Positions 1-8,581 of a stretch of DNA of 64,000 nt are shown piece by piece (positions within the stretch are counted from its first letter, which is position 1; each line of letters begins with the position of its first letter). The notes below the pieces were generated by a model. That model did no database searches, was not told where the DNA came from, and saw only the letters and a program-made list of their open reading frames with translations. The position numbers and the translations under genes were made by a program. The stretch comes from JAGWBD01 sp965197455 (GTDB taxonomy: Bacteria > Chloroflexota > Anaerolineae > Aggregatilineales > Phototrophicaceae), in NCBI GenBank assembly GCA_965197455.1, contig OZ240208.1:1860001-1924000 (forward strand), given 5' to 3'.

Positions 1-186
1 GCTGGCACCCTGCTGCAGCGCATCGAACTCTACGCCGGCGGAGACCGCAACAGTAACCCGCGCGCGCGTCTGCTCCAGGTGGACGTTGACGAACGTATCC
101 ATGTCAGCAGCGGCTTCCTCGCGCTGGTCACACTGGACGGCTGGGTGCTCGGCGGCGACGCGATGCAGGGCTGCCTGCTGGGCTAG
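1..186 (+). CDS. C-terminal end of an unidentified protein (partial)
   Basis: An open frame runs from the first base of the window to a TAG at 184-186 and encodes the last 61 residues of a protein whose start lies outside. The residues are mixed polar and hydrophobic, with a run ending LDGWVLGGDAMQGCLLG. There is no transmembrane segment, and codon use is GC-rich like the neighbours. I do not recognise the family. The Uma2-like gene follows on the same strand after 64 bases. Confidence 0.5.
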   Translation, partial: AGTLLQRIELYAGGDRNSNPRARLLQVDVDERIHVSSGFLALVTLDGWVLGGDAMQGCLLG

Positions 187-250
187 TTCGTGCCAGACTT
201 AAATAGCCTGAACCAGGTTACGATTTGGGCAGACAAATGGAATTGGGCAC

Positions 251-826
251 ATGATTCCGCCCGCGCTCGAACAAATCCGAATGACAGCAGAAGAATTCGA
301 CGTGTTTGTTGAACGTTTTCCCGGCGACGGAATTTACGAGCTCGTCGACGGTAAATTTACAGAAAAGTTCCCAGGTCACCCATGGGCAACAGAATTAGCC
401 GGATACTTGTACGCCAGTATCTGGTTGCATCTGCGCCAGTCAGGTTCAGGTGGAAATGTCTCGTCATCTTATCGTGGATATCTGATGAATGGAGATCGTC
501 TCCTTCCTGCGGTCGTCTACCACGCACCGGACAAACATTTTGACTTCTATGCTGACCCGCCCGACCCGCCCGACCTCGCCGTCGAGGTCGTTTCAGACGA
601 GAGTGAGCGCAGCGAGCTGGACGGGCTGGCGAAGAAGCTGTGCCACTATCGCGCGGCCGGCGTCACCGTCTGGGTCGTGCTGCCCAGGGCGCAGCGCGTA
701 GAAGTGCATGCACCTGATAATGACCCGGCGCAGGGCCCCCTCACACTGGGCCCCGACGACACGCTCACCTGCCCGGCGCTGCTGCCCGATTTCCGCCTGC
801 CCCTGCACGAACTGTTCAGCGAGTAA
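251..826 (+). CDS. Uma2 family (DUF820) endonuclease-like protein, probably inactive
   Basis: The protein has 191 residues and the Uma2 layout: an N-terminal ELVDGKF segment, the core strand PPDLAVEVVSDES, and the K/Y helix KKLCHYRAAGV followed by VWVVLP. Uma2 proteins are PD-(D/E)XK-fold putative nucleases common in Cyanobacteria and Chloroflexota. Their core uses the Asp of a PDVAY-like strand, the Glu of EVVS and a following Lys. Here the first motif reads LLPAVVY, so Ala87 stands where the paralog at 12433 has Asp (FAPDVAY). The Glu and Lys remain. Loss of this metal-binding Asp suggests a non-catalytic protein. The 3' half is nearly identical in DNA to the paralog, which points to recent duplication or gene conversion. 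The start at 251 is the first in-frame ATG and has no strong ribosome site. Confidence 0.85.
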   Translation: MIPPALEQIRMTAEEFDVFVERFPGDGIYELVDGKFTEKFPGHPWATELAGYLYASIWLHLRQSGSGGNVSSSYRGYLMNGDRLLPAVVYHAPDKHFDFYADPPDPPDLAVEVVSDESERSELDGLAKKLCHYRAAGVTVWVVLPRAQRVEVHAPDNDPAQGPLTLGPDDTLTCPALLPDFRLPLHELFSE

Positions 827-834
827 CAGCCGCG

Positions 835-1878
835 TCAGTCAAACACGCCCGCCAGTGTGAGCTCTTCCGCCAGATGACAACTCACCTGGCGCCCGTCCCC
901 CAGCGTACGCAACTGTGGGCGCTCTTCGCGGCAGATGTCGCGGGCATGGGGACAGCGGGGATGGAACACACAGCCGGTCGGCAGCGTCAGCAGATCCGGG
1001 GGTTCGCCGGCGGTCACGTCCTGCAAGCGCGCGCCCTGGCGACGCGTAACCCGCGGCACCGCCTTGAGCAGCATCTCGGTGTAGGGGTGCAGCGGCTGCT
1101 GCAACAGCTCGTCGCGCAGGCCGGTTTCGACGACCTTGCCAGCATACATGACCAGGATGCGGTCGCTCATGTAGCGGATGACGCTCATGCTGTGCGAGAT
1201 GAACAGATAGGACAGACCGAACTCCTGCTGCAGGTCCTTGAGCAGATTGAGCGTTTGCGCCTGAATCGAGACATCCAGCGCCGAAACCGGCTCGTCGGCG
1301 ACGACCAGCTGAGGATTAATCACGAGGGCCCGCGCAATGGAGATTCGTTGGCGCTGCCCGCCGCTGAAGCTGTGCGGGAAGCGCTGTAAATGACCGACAT
1401 CCAGGCCCACCCGCTGCAGGATGGCTGCCACGCGCTCCTCAAGTTCGCGGCCGCTGGCAAGCTTGTTGACGCGCAAGGGTTCGCCCACACTGCGCAGCAC
1501 GCTCATGCGCGGGTTCAGGGACGAAAACGGGTCCTGAAAGATCACCTGCACAATCTTGCGAAATTCGCTGTTGTCTTCCCGGTCAATGTGGCCAGGACGA
1601 AATTCACGGTCGCCGCTGCGCACCACGATTTCGCCGCCGTCGGGTTCGTAAAGCCAGGAGACGCAGCGGCCGAGGGTCGTCTTGCCGCAGCCGCTCTCGC
1701 CAATGACGCCCAGCGTTTCGCCCTTTCTCATCACGAAGCTGACGTCGTCGACCGCCCGGATATAGCCGATGGTGCGGCGCAGAAAGCCCTTGCTGCGCAG
1801 GGGGAAGTATTTTTTGAGCCCGCGCACCTCGAGGATGTTCTCCGGCTGTGCTGCCATCAACGTCTCCTGTTGACTCAC
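835..1878 (-). CDS. Oligopeptide/dipeptide-type ABC transporter ATP-binding protein (OppF/DppF-like)
   Basis: This is a 347-residue ATPase of the peptide/nickel-type import family. It has Walker A GESGCGKTT, signature SGGQRQR, Walker B LVVADEPVSALD, and the C-terminal oligopeptide-type Cys motif (CVFHPRCPHARDIC). It would form the cytoplasmic motor with the upstream OppD-like ATPase. Translation starts at GTG 1878, overlapping the oppD-like stop in a GTGA arrangement, so the two are translationally coupled. An ATG at codon 8 is an alternative start. It is the last gene of the reverse-strand import locus that begins with the GH32-like and sulfatase genes, so its substrate is more likely a saccharide than a peptide. 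That substrate assignment is inference. Confidence 0.9.
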   Translation of the reverse strand: MSQQETLMAAQPENILEVRGLKKYFPLRSKGFLRRTIGYIRAVDDVSFVMRKGETLGVIGESGCGKTTLGRCVSWLYEPDGGEIVVRSGDREFRPGHIDREDNSEFRKIVQVIFQDPFSSLNPRMSVLRSVGEPLRVNKLASGRELEERVAAILQRVGLDVGHLQRFPHSFSGGQRQRISIARALVINPQLVVADEPVSALDVSIQAQTLNLLKDLQQEFGLSYLFISHSMSVIRYMSDRILVMYAGKVVETGLRDELLQQPLHPYTEMLLKAVPRVTRRQGARLQDVTAGEPPDLLTLPTGCVFHPRCPHARDICREERPQLRTLGDGRQVSCHLAEELTLAGVFD

Positions 1879-2975
1879 GACCCGCCCGCCTCTTCCTCAT
1901 ACAGTACGCAGCGCACCTCGTGTCCGGGCTCAACCTCGATCAGCGGCGGCAGCGCCTGATCGCAAACGCCGGCAATGCGCAGGCCACAACGCGAGAAAAA
2001 CGGGCAGCCCGCGCGCGCGGCGTAGGGGTCCGGCAGCACGCCGGCTATGGACTCCAGCCGCACCAGCTCGCCATCCACGGTGGGGATGGAATGCCACAGG
2101 GCGCGGGTGTAGGGATGCAGGGGCGCCTCGAAGATGCGCTCCACCGGGCCGCGCTCCATCACCAGGCCCAGATACATCACCACTACCTCGTCCGACATTT
2201 CGCCGATGACGGCCAGGTCGTGGGTGATGAACATGACCGCCATGTTGAAGTCGGCCTGCAGCTCTTTGATGAGGGCCAGAATTTGCGCCTCAATGGTGAC
2301 GTCCAGCGCCGTCGTCGGCTCGTCGGCGATTAAGAGCTGCGGGTTGCAGGCCAGCGCCATGGCGATCATCGCCCGCTGCCGCATGCCGCCGCTTAGCTGA
2401 AAGGACCAGGTATCGACGAGGTTTTCTGCATTCGGGATGCCCACGCGAGTGAGCAGCGCCACGGCCTGGCGGCGCGCCTCCGCCTGGCTGGTGCCCTCGA
2501 AGTGCAACAGGATGGCTTCGGTAATCTGGTCGCCGATGGTGTGCACCGGGCTGAACGAGGTCATCGGTTCCTGGAAGATCATGCTGATGTCATTCCAGCG
2601 AACAGCGCGAATCTCCGGGCCGGTGGGGGCAACCTGCGCCAGATCAACGACTTCCTGCTGCATGCCGGCAGCGCCATGCAGCAGAATCTCGCCATCCGTG
2701 ATGACGCCTGGCTGCGGGGTCAGGCGTAACATCGCCTGCGCCATCACCGATTTGCCGCTGCCGCTCTCGCCAATCACCCCCAGGGTGCGGCCCCGGCGCA
2801 CCTGCAGGCTGACGCCGTCCACGGCCCGGATGGTTCCCTCACGCAGCGGGAAGTTGACCTTCAGGTTGCGAAGCTCCAGCAGCGTGTCATCCGCCGCCTC
2901 GCGCAGCTCGCGTGGCGGGCGCTGTCCTTCACCCTGCATGTCGCTCCGCTGCTGCCTTGCGTCGCCGTCAGACAT
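1875..2975 (-). CDS. Oligopeptide/dipeptide-type ABC transporter ATP-binding protein (OppD/DppD-like)
   Basis: This is the second ATPase of the importer. It has Walker A GESGSGKSV, signature LSGGMRQRAMIAMA, Walker B LLIADEPTTALD, and a C-terminal Cys motif (GCPFFSRCGL, later GVC) typical of the OppD branch. I chose the ATG at 2975 (protein begins MSDGDARQQ, 366 residues) because it overlaps the upstream permease stop by only 8 bases. A longer frame opens at 3008 but would overlap the permease by 41 bases. About 40 residues before the ABC core are polar and charged. The gene lies between oppC-like and oppF-like genes and overlaps both. Confidence 0.88.
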   Translation of the reverse strand: MSDGDARQQRSDMQGEGQRPPRELREAADDTLLELRNLKVNFPLREGTIRAVDGVSLQVRRGRTLGVIGESGSGKSVMAQAMLRLTPQPGVITDGEILLHGAAGMQQEVVDLAQVAPTGPEIRAVRWNDISMIFQEPMTSFSPVHTIGDQITEAILLHFEGTSQAEARRQAVALLTRVGIPNAENLVDTWSFQLSGGMRQRAMIAMALACNPQLLIADEPTTALDVTIEAQILALIKELQADFNMAVMFITHDLAVIGEMSDEVVVMYLGLVMERGPVERIFEAPLHPYTRALWHSIPTVDGELVRLESIAGVLPDPYAARAGCPFFSRCGLRIAGVCDQALPPLIEVEPGHEVRCVLYEEEAGGS

Positions 2976-4185
2976 TTGAATAGGGATCCGCCGCATCCCG
3001 CAGGCCATCGCCGATGAAGTTAAACAACAATACCGTGACCAGCACGCAGACGGCCGGCCACAGCAACCAGGGGATGTGAAAAATTGCCAGGATGTCGCGG
3101 AAGTCCTGCAACAGCACGCCCCAGCTGACCGCCGGCGGTTGCATCCCCAGGCCGAGGAAGCTCAGCGCGGTTTCGTAGAGAATCATTTGCGGGATCATCA
3201 GCGTCACGGACAGAATCAGGTGGCTGGTGAAGCCGGGCAGCAAATGCGTGAAAATGATGCGCAGGTCGCCGGCGCCGGAGGCGCGCGCGGCCAGCGCGTA
3301 ATCTTCCTCGCGCAGGGAAAGCAAGCGCCCGCGGACGACGCGCGCCAGACCGACCCAGTTCAAGAGCGCCAGAATCAGCGTGATGGCGAAGTAGACATTC
3401 AGCGGGGGCCAGTTCTTCGGCACCGCCGCCGCCAGGGTCATCCACAGGGGCAGTTGCGGAATCGCCCGCAGGAACTCGATCACGCGCTGGATGACGTAAT
3501 CCACAACCCCGCCAAAATAGCCGGACATGCCCCCCAGCAGCGCCCCCAGGAAAAAGGTCAGGGCCACGCTCACCAGGCCGATCGTGAGCGAAATGCGGGC
3601 GCCATGCACCGTGCGCGAAAAGACGTCGCGCGCCAGCGAATCCAGCCCGAAGAGCCAGATGCCGATGCGGGCCTGGTCTCCGGCCGCGCCGAGGCCAAAC
3701 AGCCGGTGCCGTATTTCCACGAGGCCCGCCAGTTTGTAGGGTTCCGTCTCGACGAAAAACTGCAAGGGCAGGATGACTTCACGGTCTTCCACGAAGGACA
3801 GGCGCAAGGTTACGGGATGGCGTTCCTGGTCCAGGCCGTAGACGTAGGGGCCGCGCAGGCCGTTTTCATCAGACCAGTAGATAGTGGAGGGCGGTGCCTG
3901 CTGGTAGCGGCGAAATCGCTGGCGCGACTCGTAGGGGGCGACGAAATCCGCCAGCGCGGCAATTAGATAGAGCAGGATGAGAAGGAAGGCGGAGATCAGG
4001 GCCATGCGGTGGCGGCGAAAACGCCACCACATCAGGCGCCACTGCCCCGCATAATAATGCCGCGCCTCCGCCTCTGCCTCCGGCAGCGCGTCCGGCATCA
4101 GGTCGATGACTTCTTCCGGCCCCGTGAGGCCGTGGCGGGCCCGGATTCGTTCGCGCCTTGCCTGCAGATCAGGGTAACTGACCAT
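2968..4185 (-). CDS. ABC transporter permease, OppC/DppC-like
   Basis: This 405-residue inner-membrane permease has an N-terminal cytoplasmic segment and a first membrane helix (MALISAFLLILLYLIAAL). A long extracytoplasmic stretch of about 110 residues follows, then a BPD_transp_1 core. The EAA loop that docks the ATPase reads ALAARASGAGDLRIIFTHLL. The external loop after the first helix is longer than in classical OppC and resembles the extended N-terminal domain of some DppC/OppC proteins. The start overlaps the oppB-like stop by one base. Confidence 0.9.
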   Translation of the reverse strand: MVSYPDLQARRERIRARHGLTGPEEVIDLMPDALPEAEAEARHYYAGQWRLMWWRFRRHRMALISAFLLILLYLIAALADFVAPYESRQRFRRYQQAPPSTIYWSDENGLRGPYVYGLDQERHPVTLRLSFVEDREVILPLQFFVETEPYKLAGLVEIRHRLFGLGAAGDQARIGIWLFGLDSLARDVFSRTVHGARISLTIGLVSVALTFFLGALLGGMSGYFGGVVDYVIQRVIEFLRAIPQLPLWMTLAAAVPKNWPPLNVYFAITLILALLNWVGLARVVRGRLLSLREEDYALAARASGAGDLRIIFTHLLPGFTSHLILSVTLMIPQMILYETALSFLGLGMQPPAVSWGVLLQDFRDILAIFHIPWLLWPAVCVLVTVLLFNFIGDGLRDAADPYSNV

Positions 4186-5177
4186 CAGGAACGCGCCTCA
4201 AAGCGGATCCGGGGATCGAACCATGCCAGCAGCACATCGGAGGCCAGGGTACTCAACCAGATAATGGAAGCATAAATCAAGAGTATCGTGCCCGCCAAAA
4301 TCATGTCCTGCGCCACCAGGGAGTTGAGCAGCAGCGGCCCGAGGGTCGGCAACCCCAGTACGATGCCAATCAGCCCCTGCCCGGCCACGATACCATAGAC
4401 CAGTTGACCCAGGTCGCTGACCAGGGGATTGAGGGCGATGCGCACCGGATACTTGCGCACCAGGCGGCGCTCGCTGAGCCCCTTGGCGCGCGCCGTAACG
4501 ACGTATTGCTGACCGAGCTGGTCCAGCAAATTGTTGCGCACGACGCGAATGATGCCGCCTATCGACGGCAGGGCTGTCAGCAGAATGGGCGCCCAGAGGT
4601 GCTTGGCCGTATCGATGATTTTCGCCTGGCTCCAGGGCGCATGCAGAAACTCCAGTGAATTGATGCCCAGCGGCACAAAATCAAAAAAGTAAAGACTGGC
4701 CCAGGCCACCACAATCGCCAGCAGCCAGCCCGGCGCGCCCAGACCGATAAAGGCCAGGAAGGTCGTGACGTAATCGACGGATGAATACTGGTGTGTCGCC
4801 GAGTAGATCCCCAGCGGAATGGCGACTCCCATCGAAAGGACAAAGGCCGACACACCAATAATCAGCGTGTAGGGGATGGTCTCCAGCAGCACATCCAGGT
4901 TGTCGCGGCCATCGACCGTGCTGCCCATGTCGCCGCGCAACACGATGTTTTCCAGCCAGCGCGAATAGCGGGATATGAACGGAGCGTCCAGGCGCCAGCG
5001 GGCCCGCATGCGGGCGATCGCCGCATCATCTATTTCAATATTTTGCGCCCGCAGCGCGATGACTTCATTGGTCACGATGTCACCGGGTGGCAGCTCGATC
5101 AGAAAGAAGGTGATCAGCGACAACATTAACCATAGCGGAATCATGGTCAGAAGCCGCTTAAGAATAAAAACTTCCAA
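4185..5177 (-). CDS. ABC transporter permease, OppB/DppB-like
   Basis: This 330-residue permease has the usual OppB layout: an N-terminal helix (LTMIPLWLMLSLITFFLIEL) followed by PPGDIV, then five further helices. The EAA motif reads VVTARAKGLSERRLVRKY. It pairs with the OppC-like protein to make the channel. Its start lies 107 bases downstream of the binding-protein stop, and that gap contains a strong hairpin (5234-5267). It would therefore be translated at a lower level than the binding protein. Confidence 0.9.
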   Translation of the reverse strand: MEVFILKRLLTMIPLWLMLSLITFFLIELPPGDIVTNEVIALRAQNIEIDDAAIARMRARWRLDAPFISRYSRWLENIVLRGDMGSTVDGRDNLDVLLETIPYTLIIGVSAFVLSMGVAIPLGIYSATHQYSSVDYVTTFLAFIGLGAPGWLLAIVVAWASLYFFDFVPLGINSLEFLHAPWSQAKIIDTAKHLWAPILLTALPSIGGIIRVVRNNLLDQLGQQYVVTARAKGLSERRLVRKYPVRIALNPLVSDLGQLVYGIVAGQGLIGIVLGLPTLGPLLLNSLVAQDMILAGTILLIYASIIWLSTLASDVLLAWFDPRIRFEARS

Positions 5178-5233
5178 CAGTCTGTCTCCGGATTAACGTC
5201 CGGCGCCGGCGCATCGCTGCGCGCGGCAGGAGA

Positions 5234-5267
5234 CGGGTCGCTGCCCTGCCATCAGAGCAGCGACCCG
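5234..5267 (-). terminator. Intercistronic hairpin after the solute-binding-protein gene
   Basis: An 11-base perfect inverted repeat (arms CGGGTCGCTGC and GCAGCGACCCG) with a 12-base loop lies between the binding-protein stop and the oppB-like start. There is no T-run, so full termination is unlikely. The expected role, by analogy with other ABC import operons, is partial termination or protection of the upstream mRNA, giving more binding protein than permease. Confidence 0.6.
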
Positions 5268-5284
5268 CCAGCTTAATCTGTTAC

Positions 5285-7174
5285 CTATTGCGCCGAACGA
5301 TAGAAGAACTGCTCGCCAGCGCGCGAGGCGCCCATCTGGGTGCCGCCGGTCGCAATGTTGCCAAAGTCGGCGTTGAAGATCGTTGGCCGCAGCACATTCT
5401 CGATCATCGGCAGAATCCACACGTTGTCGTAGTGCAGCTGGAACAGCTCGTCAACCAGAGCCAGATCCTCGGCCGAGTACGGAATGGTCGCCTTGCGCGC
5501 CACCAGAATCTCGTTGAGGCGCTTGACTTCCGCCGGCGGTTCATCGCCGGAGGCTCCGTCGGTATTCAGCCAGTTGCGCCAGGAGGAGCACCACTGACTG
5601 CTGCCCGCATATTCCGGGTTCATGCCCGGCCGCCACTGATAAGTCTGAATCCAGAAGATGGAAGCCTGGGTTTGGTTGTTGCGGATGCGCTCGTTCTTGA
5701 CGTTGGGGTCTTCCTGGCGCAGCTCGGCGCGAACATCGGCAAAGGTCGCCAGGTGGTCGATCATCAACTCGCCGACCGGGATCATGTCCGGCCGCACGGG
5801 TGAGACCTCGATGAAGAAGCCGAATTCACTGCCATCCGGGGCCATGCGCATGCCAGCACCATCGCGCTGGTCCATACCCATCTCGTCCAGCAGCGCGTTG
5901 GCCGTGTCAGGGTCGAACGCCGCCGGTACCCAGGTGGGCACGCTGCCCAGACCCAGATAGACGACGTCGATGATCTCCTCGCGGTCGATGGCGTGGCTCA
6001 GGGCCTGACGGAAACGCACGTCACTGGCGACCGAATGCCATGCCGGGTCTGTGTTGCAGGTCTGTATGTAGAGGGCAGTCGGGTCGGCGTGCAGGATCAA
6101 GGGAATGGTCACGAAATTTCCGGCCGCCTCGTTTTCCTTGTAGAGCGGATAGTTACTGTACTGCGTGCCGTAGAGGAAGTCGATGTCGCCCGCGATGGCG
6201 CCCAGGTTGACCATCTCGCCGTCACCAAACACCTGCGCCACCAGACGGTCCAGATAGGGCAGCTGTTTGCCCTCGGTGTCCACCTTCCAGTAGTAGGGGT
6301 TGCGCTCCATGACGGTTCCGGATTCAGAGAGTTGCGAGACCAGCCAGGGAGTCAGCTGCGGGAAGCCAATGCACTTCTCGCGCATCATATGGTTGCGCGG
6401 GCAGTCCACATTATTGAACAGGATGGGCCACTCCCCGGCCCCCAGGCCCTCGGCATCCAGTTTGGCCTGCAGCGCGTCAGCGTCCGCGTAGGCCGGATGA
6501 GAGTCCGCCAGGTAGTGCTGTGGCTTGATCATGTCGTTGTAGGAGGTCCAGCCGGTGATCGCCAGGTCGCGCAGGATACCGCCGGAAGGCGTGTCGAAGG
6601 TCAGGCTAAAGGTGAGATCGTCAATAACCTCCAGTTGCGCCGGCGTGCCGCTGGCCGACTTGAACTTGTTGGGGAAGGCACCGTACTCCTCGTTGTTGTA
6701 GAGGTCGTTGAAGACGAAGGCCACGTCGGCGGTCGAGACCGGTTCGCCATCCGACCAGCGCAGCCCCTCACGCAGGGTGAAGGTGAAGACGGTGGCGTCC
6801 TCGTTCACCGCGAAACTCTCGGCCAGATTGCCGTAGAAGCCCTCCACATCAATGCCAGGCGCGGCAATGATGGGCTCCAGATTCATGACGTACATCTCGC
6901 CGGAAAAACCGAAGGCGCTGGTGAAGGCGGTACGCAGGGTACCGCCATGCACGCCCGGCTCCCAGTCCGGCTGGTCTGCCGTAGAGACGAGCATGCCGGG
7001 GCCGATGACCAGCGGGTTGGCCGGCAGCCGTTCCGCCAGCGGCGGCAGTTCCCCGGCGTCAACCTGCGCCTGGAGGGGATCCAGCCCGGCGTCCTGCGCC
7101 AGCGCTGCGCCGCCGGAAATGGCAAAGGCCAGCGTCAATACCAGTAACACGATCAGATTACGAGACATGTTCAT
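5285..7174 (-). CDS. Extracellular solute-binding protein, family 5 (peptide/saccharide ABC importer)
   Basis: This 629-residue secreted protein opens with a signal peptide (LIVLLVLTLAFAISGGAALA, cleavage before QDAG). No lipobox Cys is seen, so it may be released or held by the uncleaved helix. The body carries family 5 hallmarks: LREGLRWSDGEPVSTADVAF early, VRFRQALSHAIDREEIIDVV in the middle, and a late domain with many aromatics. Family 5 proteins bind peptides, but several Thermotoga and Chloroflexota members bind oligosaccharides. The gene lies 60 bases after the sulfatase and GH32-like genes and directly before the two permeases, which favours a glycan-derived ligand here (inference). 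A purine-rich ribosome site (AGGGATAG) precedes ATG 7174. Confidence 0.9.
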   Translation of the reverse strand: MNMSRNLIVLLVLTLAFAISGGAALAQDAGLDPLQAQVDAGELPPLAERLPANPLVIGPGMLVSTADQPDWEPGVHGGTLRTAFTSAFGFSGEMYVMNLEPIIAAPGIDVEGFYGNLAESFAVNEDATVFTFTLREGLRWSDGEPVSTADVAFVFNDLYNNEEYGAFPNKFKSASGTPAQLEVIDDLTFSLTFDTPSGGILRDLAITGWTSYNDMIKPQHYLADSHPAYADADALQAKLDAEGLGAGEWPILFNNVDCPRNHMMREKCIGFPQLTPWLVSQLSESGTVMERNPYYWKVDTEGKQLPYLDRLVAQVFGDGEMVNLGAIAGDIDFLYGTQYSNYPLYKENEAAGNFVTIPLILHADPTALYIQTCNTDPAWHSVASDVRFRQALSHAIDREEIIDVVYLGLGSVPTWVPAAFDPDTANALLDEMGMDQRDGAGMRMAPDGSEFGFFIEVSPVRPDMIPVGELMIDHLATFADVRAELRQEDPNVKNERIRNNQTQASIFWIQTYQWRPGMNPEYAGSSQWCSSWRNWLNTDGASGDEPPAEVKRLNEILVARKATIPYSAEDLALVDELFQLHYDNVWILPMIENVLRPTIFNADFGNIATGGTQMGASRAGEQFFYRSAQ

Positions 7175-7234
7175 TACCTATCCCTTGTCTTAGACAGATA
7201 CAAAATGGTGCTGCGGTCTCAATCAGTCCACCTT

Positions 7235-8581
7235 TCATTTCCCGGCAAATACCTCCTCCAGCATGACGCGCATGCGCGCCAGCACCTCCCTGTTTTGCGG
7301 ATCAGCAGCTGCGTTTCGCATTTCGCCCGGGTCGGCCAGCAGGTCGATGAGTTGTTCGCCCTGCGCCCCTTCATCATACTGCATGTACTTGTAGCGCCCG
7401 CCCGTCACCATGCGCCCCAACTCACTTTCCACCGGCAGCAGCTCGCGCCATGCCACAGCCTGCTGCCCCTCCAGCAGCGGGCGCAGGCTTGAACCCGGCA
7501 ACCCTGGCGCTGGCGCCGCGCCGGCAAAATCGCAGAGCGTCGGCAGCAGGTCCAGGCCATTGGAGACTGGGCGGGAGTCTACCGCGCCGCGCCGCTCAAC
7601 GCCCGCGCCCGCGATCAGCAGGGGCACGCGCGTAGCCTCCTCGTAAAACGCCGACTTGTGCTCCATGCGGTGGCTGGCATCCATGTCGCCGTGGTCGCTG
7701 GTGAAGAGGACCAGGGTGTTGTCCGCCGCGCCGCTGGCCTCCAGCGCGTCCAGGATGCGGCCGACCTGCCCGTCCACCCGCTCCGTCAGGCGGGCATAGG
7801 CCCATCGATGCAGACGCCAGCGCTCCTCGTCGTACTGTTCGCGCGCCATGCGCTTGAAGGGGCTGCGGGCCTGCATCCGGCGGATGGCTTCCGGCTCGTC
7901 CGCCTGGATGTCAAAGTTGGTTGGCAGCGGCGGACAATGCCATGCGAAGAAGGCGTCCCGCCCCACGCCCGGCGGCAGTTGCAGGGCCGCATCCAGCTCG
8001 CGCAGTTCATCCGCGTTGCGCAGTTCGAGCTGCCGGCGTCGCTCCTCATCCGCATAATCGCGGATGGCCATGAAGCAGATGTCGTGGGGGTTGATAAACG
8101 AGGCCATCAGGAAAAACGGCCGCTCCCGCTTGCGGCCCACAAAGTCCGCGCAGACAGCGGCCAGGCCGTCGCGCTCGTCCCTGGTGATGGTCTCAAAGCC
8201 CAGTGCCGCCGGCGTCCAGCCCGCCGGCAAATGCACCTTGCCGCCCCAGGCCGTCTCGTAGCCGGCGCGGCGCAGCAGCCAGCCCGCTGCTGACTGCCTT
8301 ACTGCGGCGGGGATGTCTGCGCGCTGCCCGTCATCGTTGTGGCGGATGCCGAAGTCGCTGCCGAGGCGGCCCGTCACCAGGCTGAAGCGCGACGGCAGGC
8401 ACATCGGGTTGCTGCACCAGGCGCGCGCAAAGCGCACGCCGCGCGCTGCAATCCGGTCCATGGCCGGCGTGCGGACATGGCGATTGCCCGCACAGCCCAA
8501 CATGAAAGCGCTCTGCTGGTCCGTCACAATGAGCAGGATGTTGGGCCGCCGGTCGGTCAATGGGCCCGTCCCATGCGCCAC
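7235..8581 (-). CDS. Type I sulfatase (arylsulfatase/glycan sulfatase family)
   Basis: This 448-residue alkaline-phosphatase-superfamily sulfatase hydrolyses sulfate esters. The activation motif is CLPSR at about residues 61-65, where Cys would be converted to formylglycine. Metal ligands are visible as TDQQ near residue 20 and in TSDHGDMDASHRMEHK toward the C-terminus. There is no signal peptide, so it should act in the cytoplasm on imported sulfated substrate. The gene overlaps the upstream GH32-like gene: either GTG 8581 is the start (25-base overlap), or TTG 8560 is (TTGA overlap with the upstream stop; protein begins with LTDRRPNIL). No sulfatase-maturing enzyme lies in this window. Confidence 0.9.
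   Translation of the reverse strand: MAHGTGPLTDRRPNILLIVTDQQSAFMLGCAGNRHVRTPAMDRIAARGVRFARAWCSNPMCLPSRFSLVTGRLGSDFGIRHNDDGQRADIPAAVRQSAAGWLLRRAGYETAWGGKVHLPAGWTPAALGFETITRDERDGLAAVCADFVGRKRERPFFLMASFINPHDICFMAIRDYADEERRRQLELRNADELRELDAALQLPPGVGRDAFFAWHCPPLPTNFDIQADEPEAIRRMQARSPFKRMAREQYDEERWRLHRWAYARLTERVDGQVGRILDALEASGAADNTLVLFTSDHGDMDASHRMEHKSAFYEEATRVPLLIAGAGVERRGAVDSRPVSNGLDLLPTLCDFAGAAPAPGLPGSSLRPLLEGQQAVAWRELLPVESELGRMVTGGRYKYMQYDEGAQGEQLIDLLADPGEMRNAAADPQNREVLARMRVMLEEVFAGK

Noticed and set aside
5993..7147. Long forward open frame opposite the family 5 binding protein
   Set aside because: It is the antisense shadow of a GC-rich gene: no domain, no ribosome site, and His/Arg/Gln-rich translation typical of such frames.
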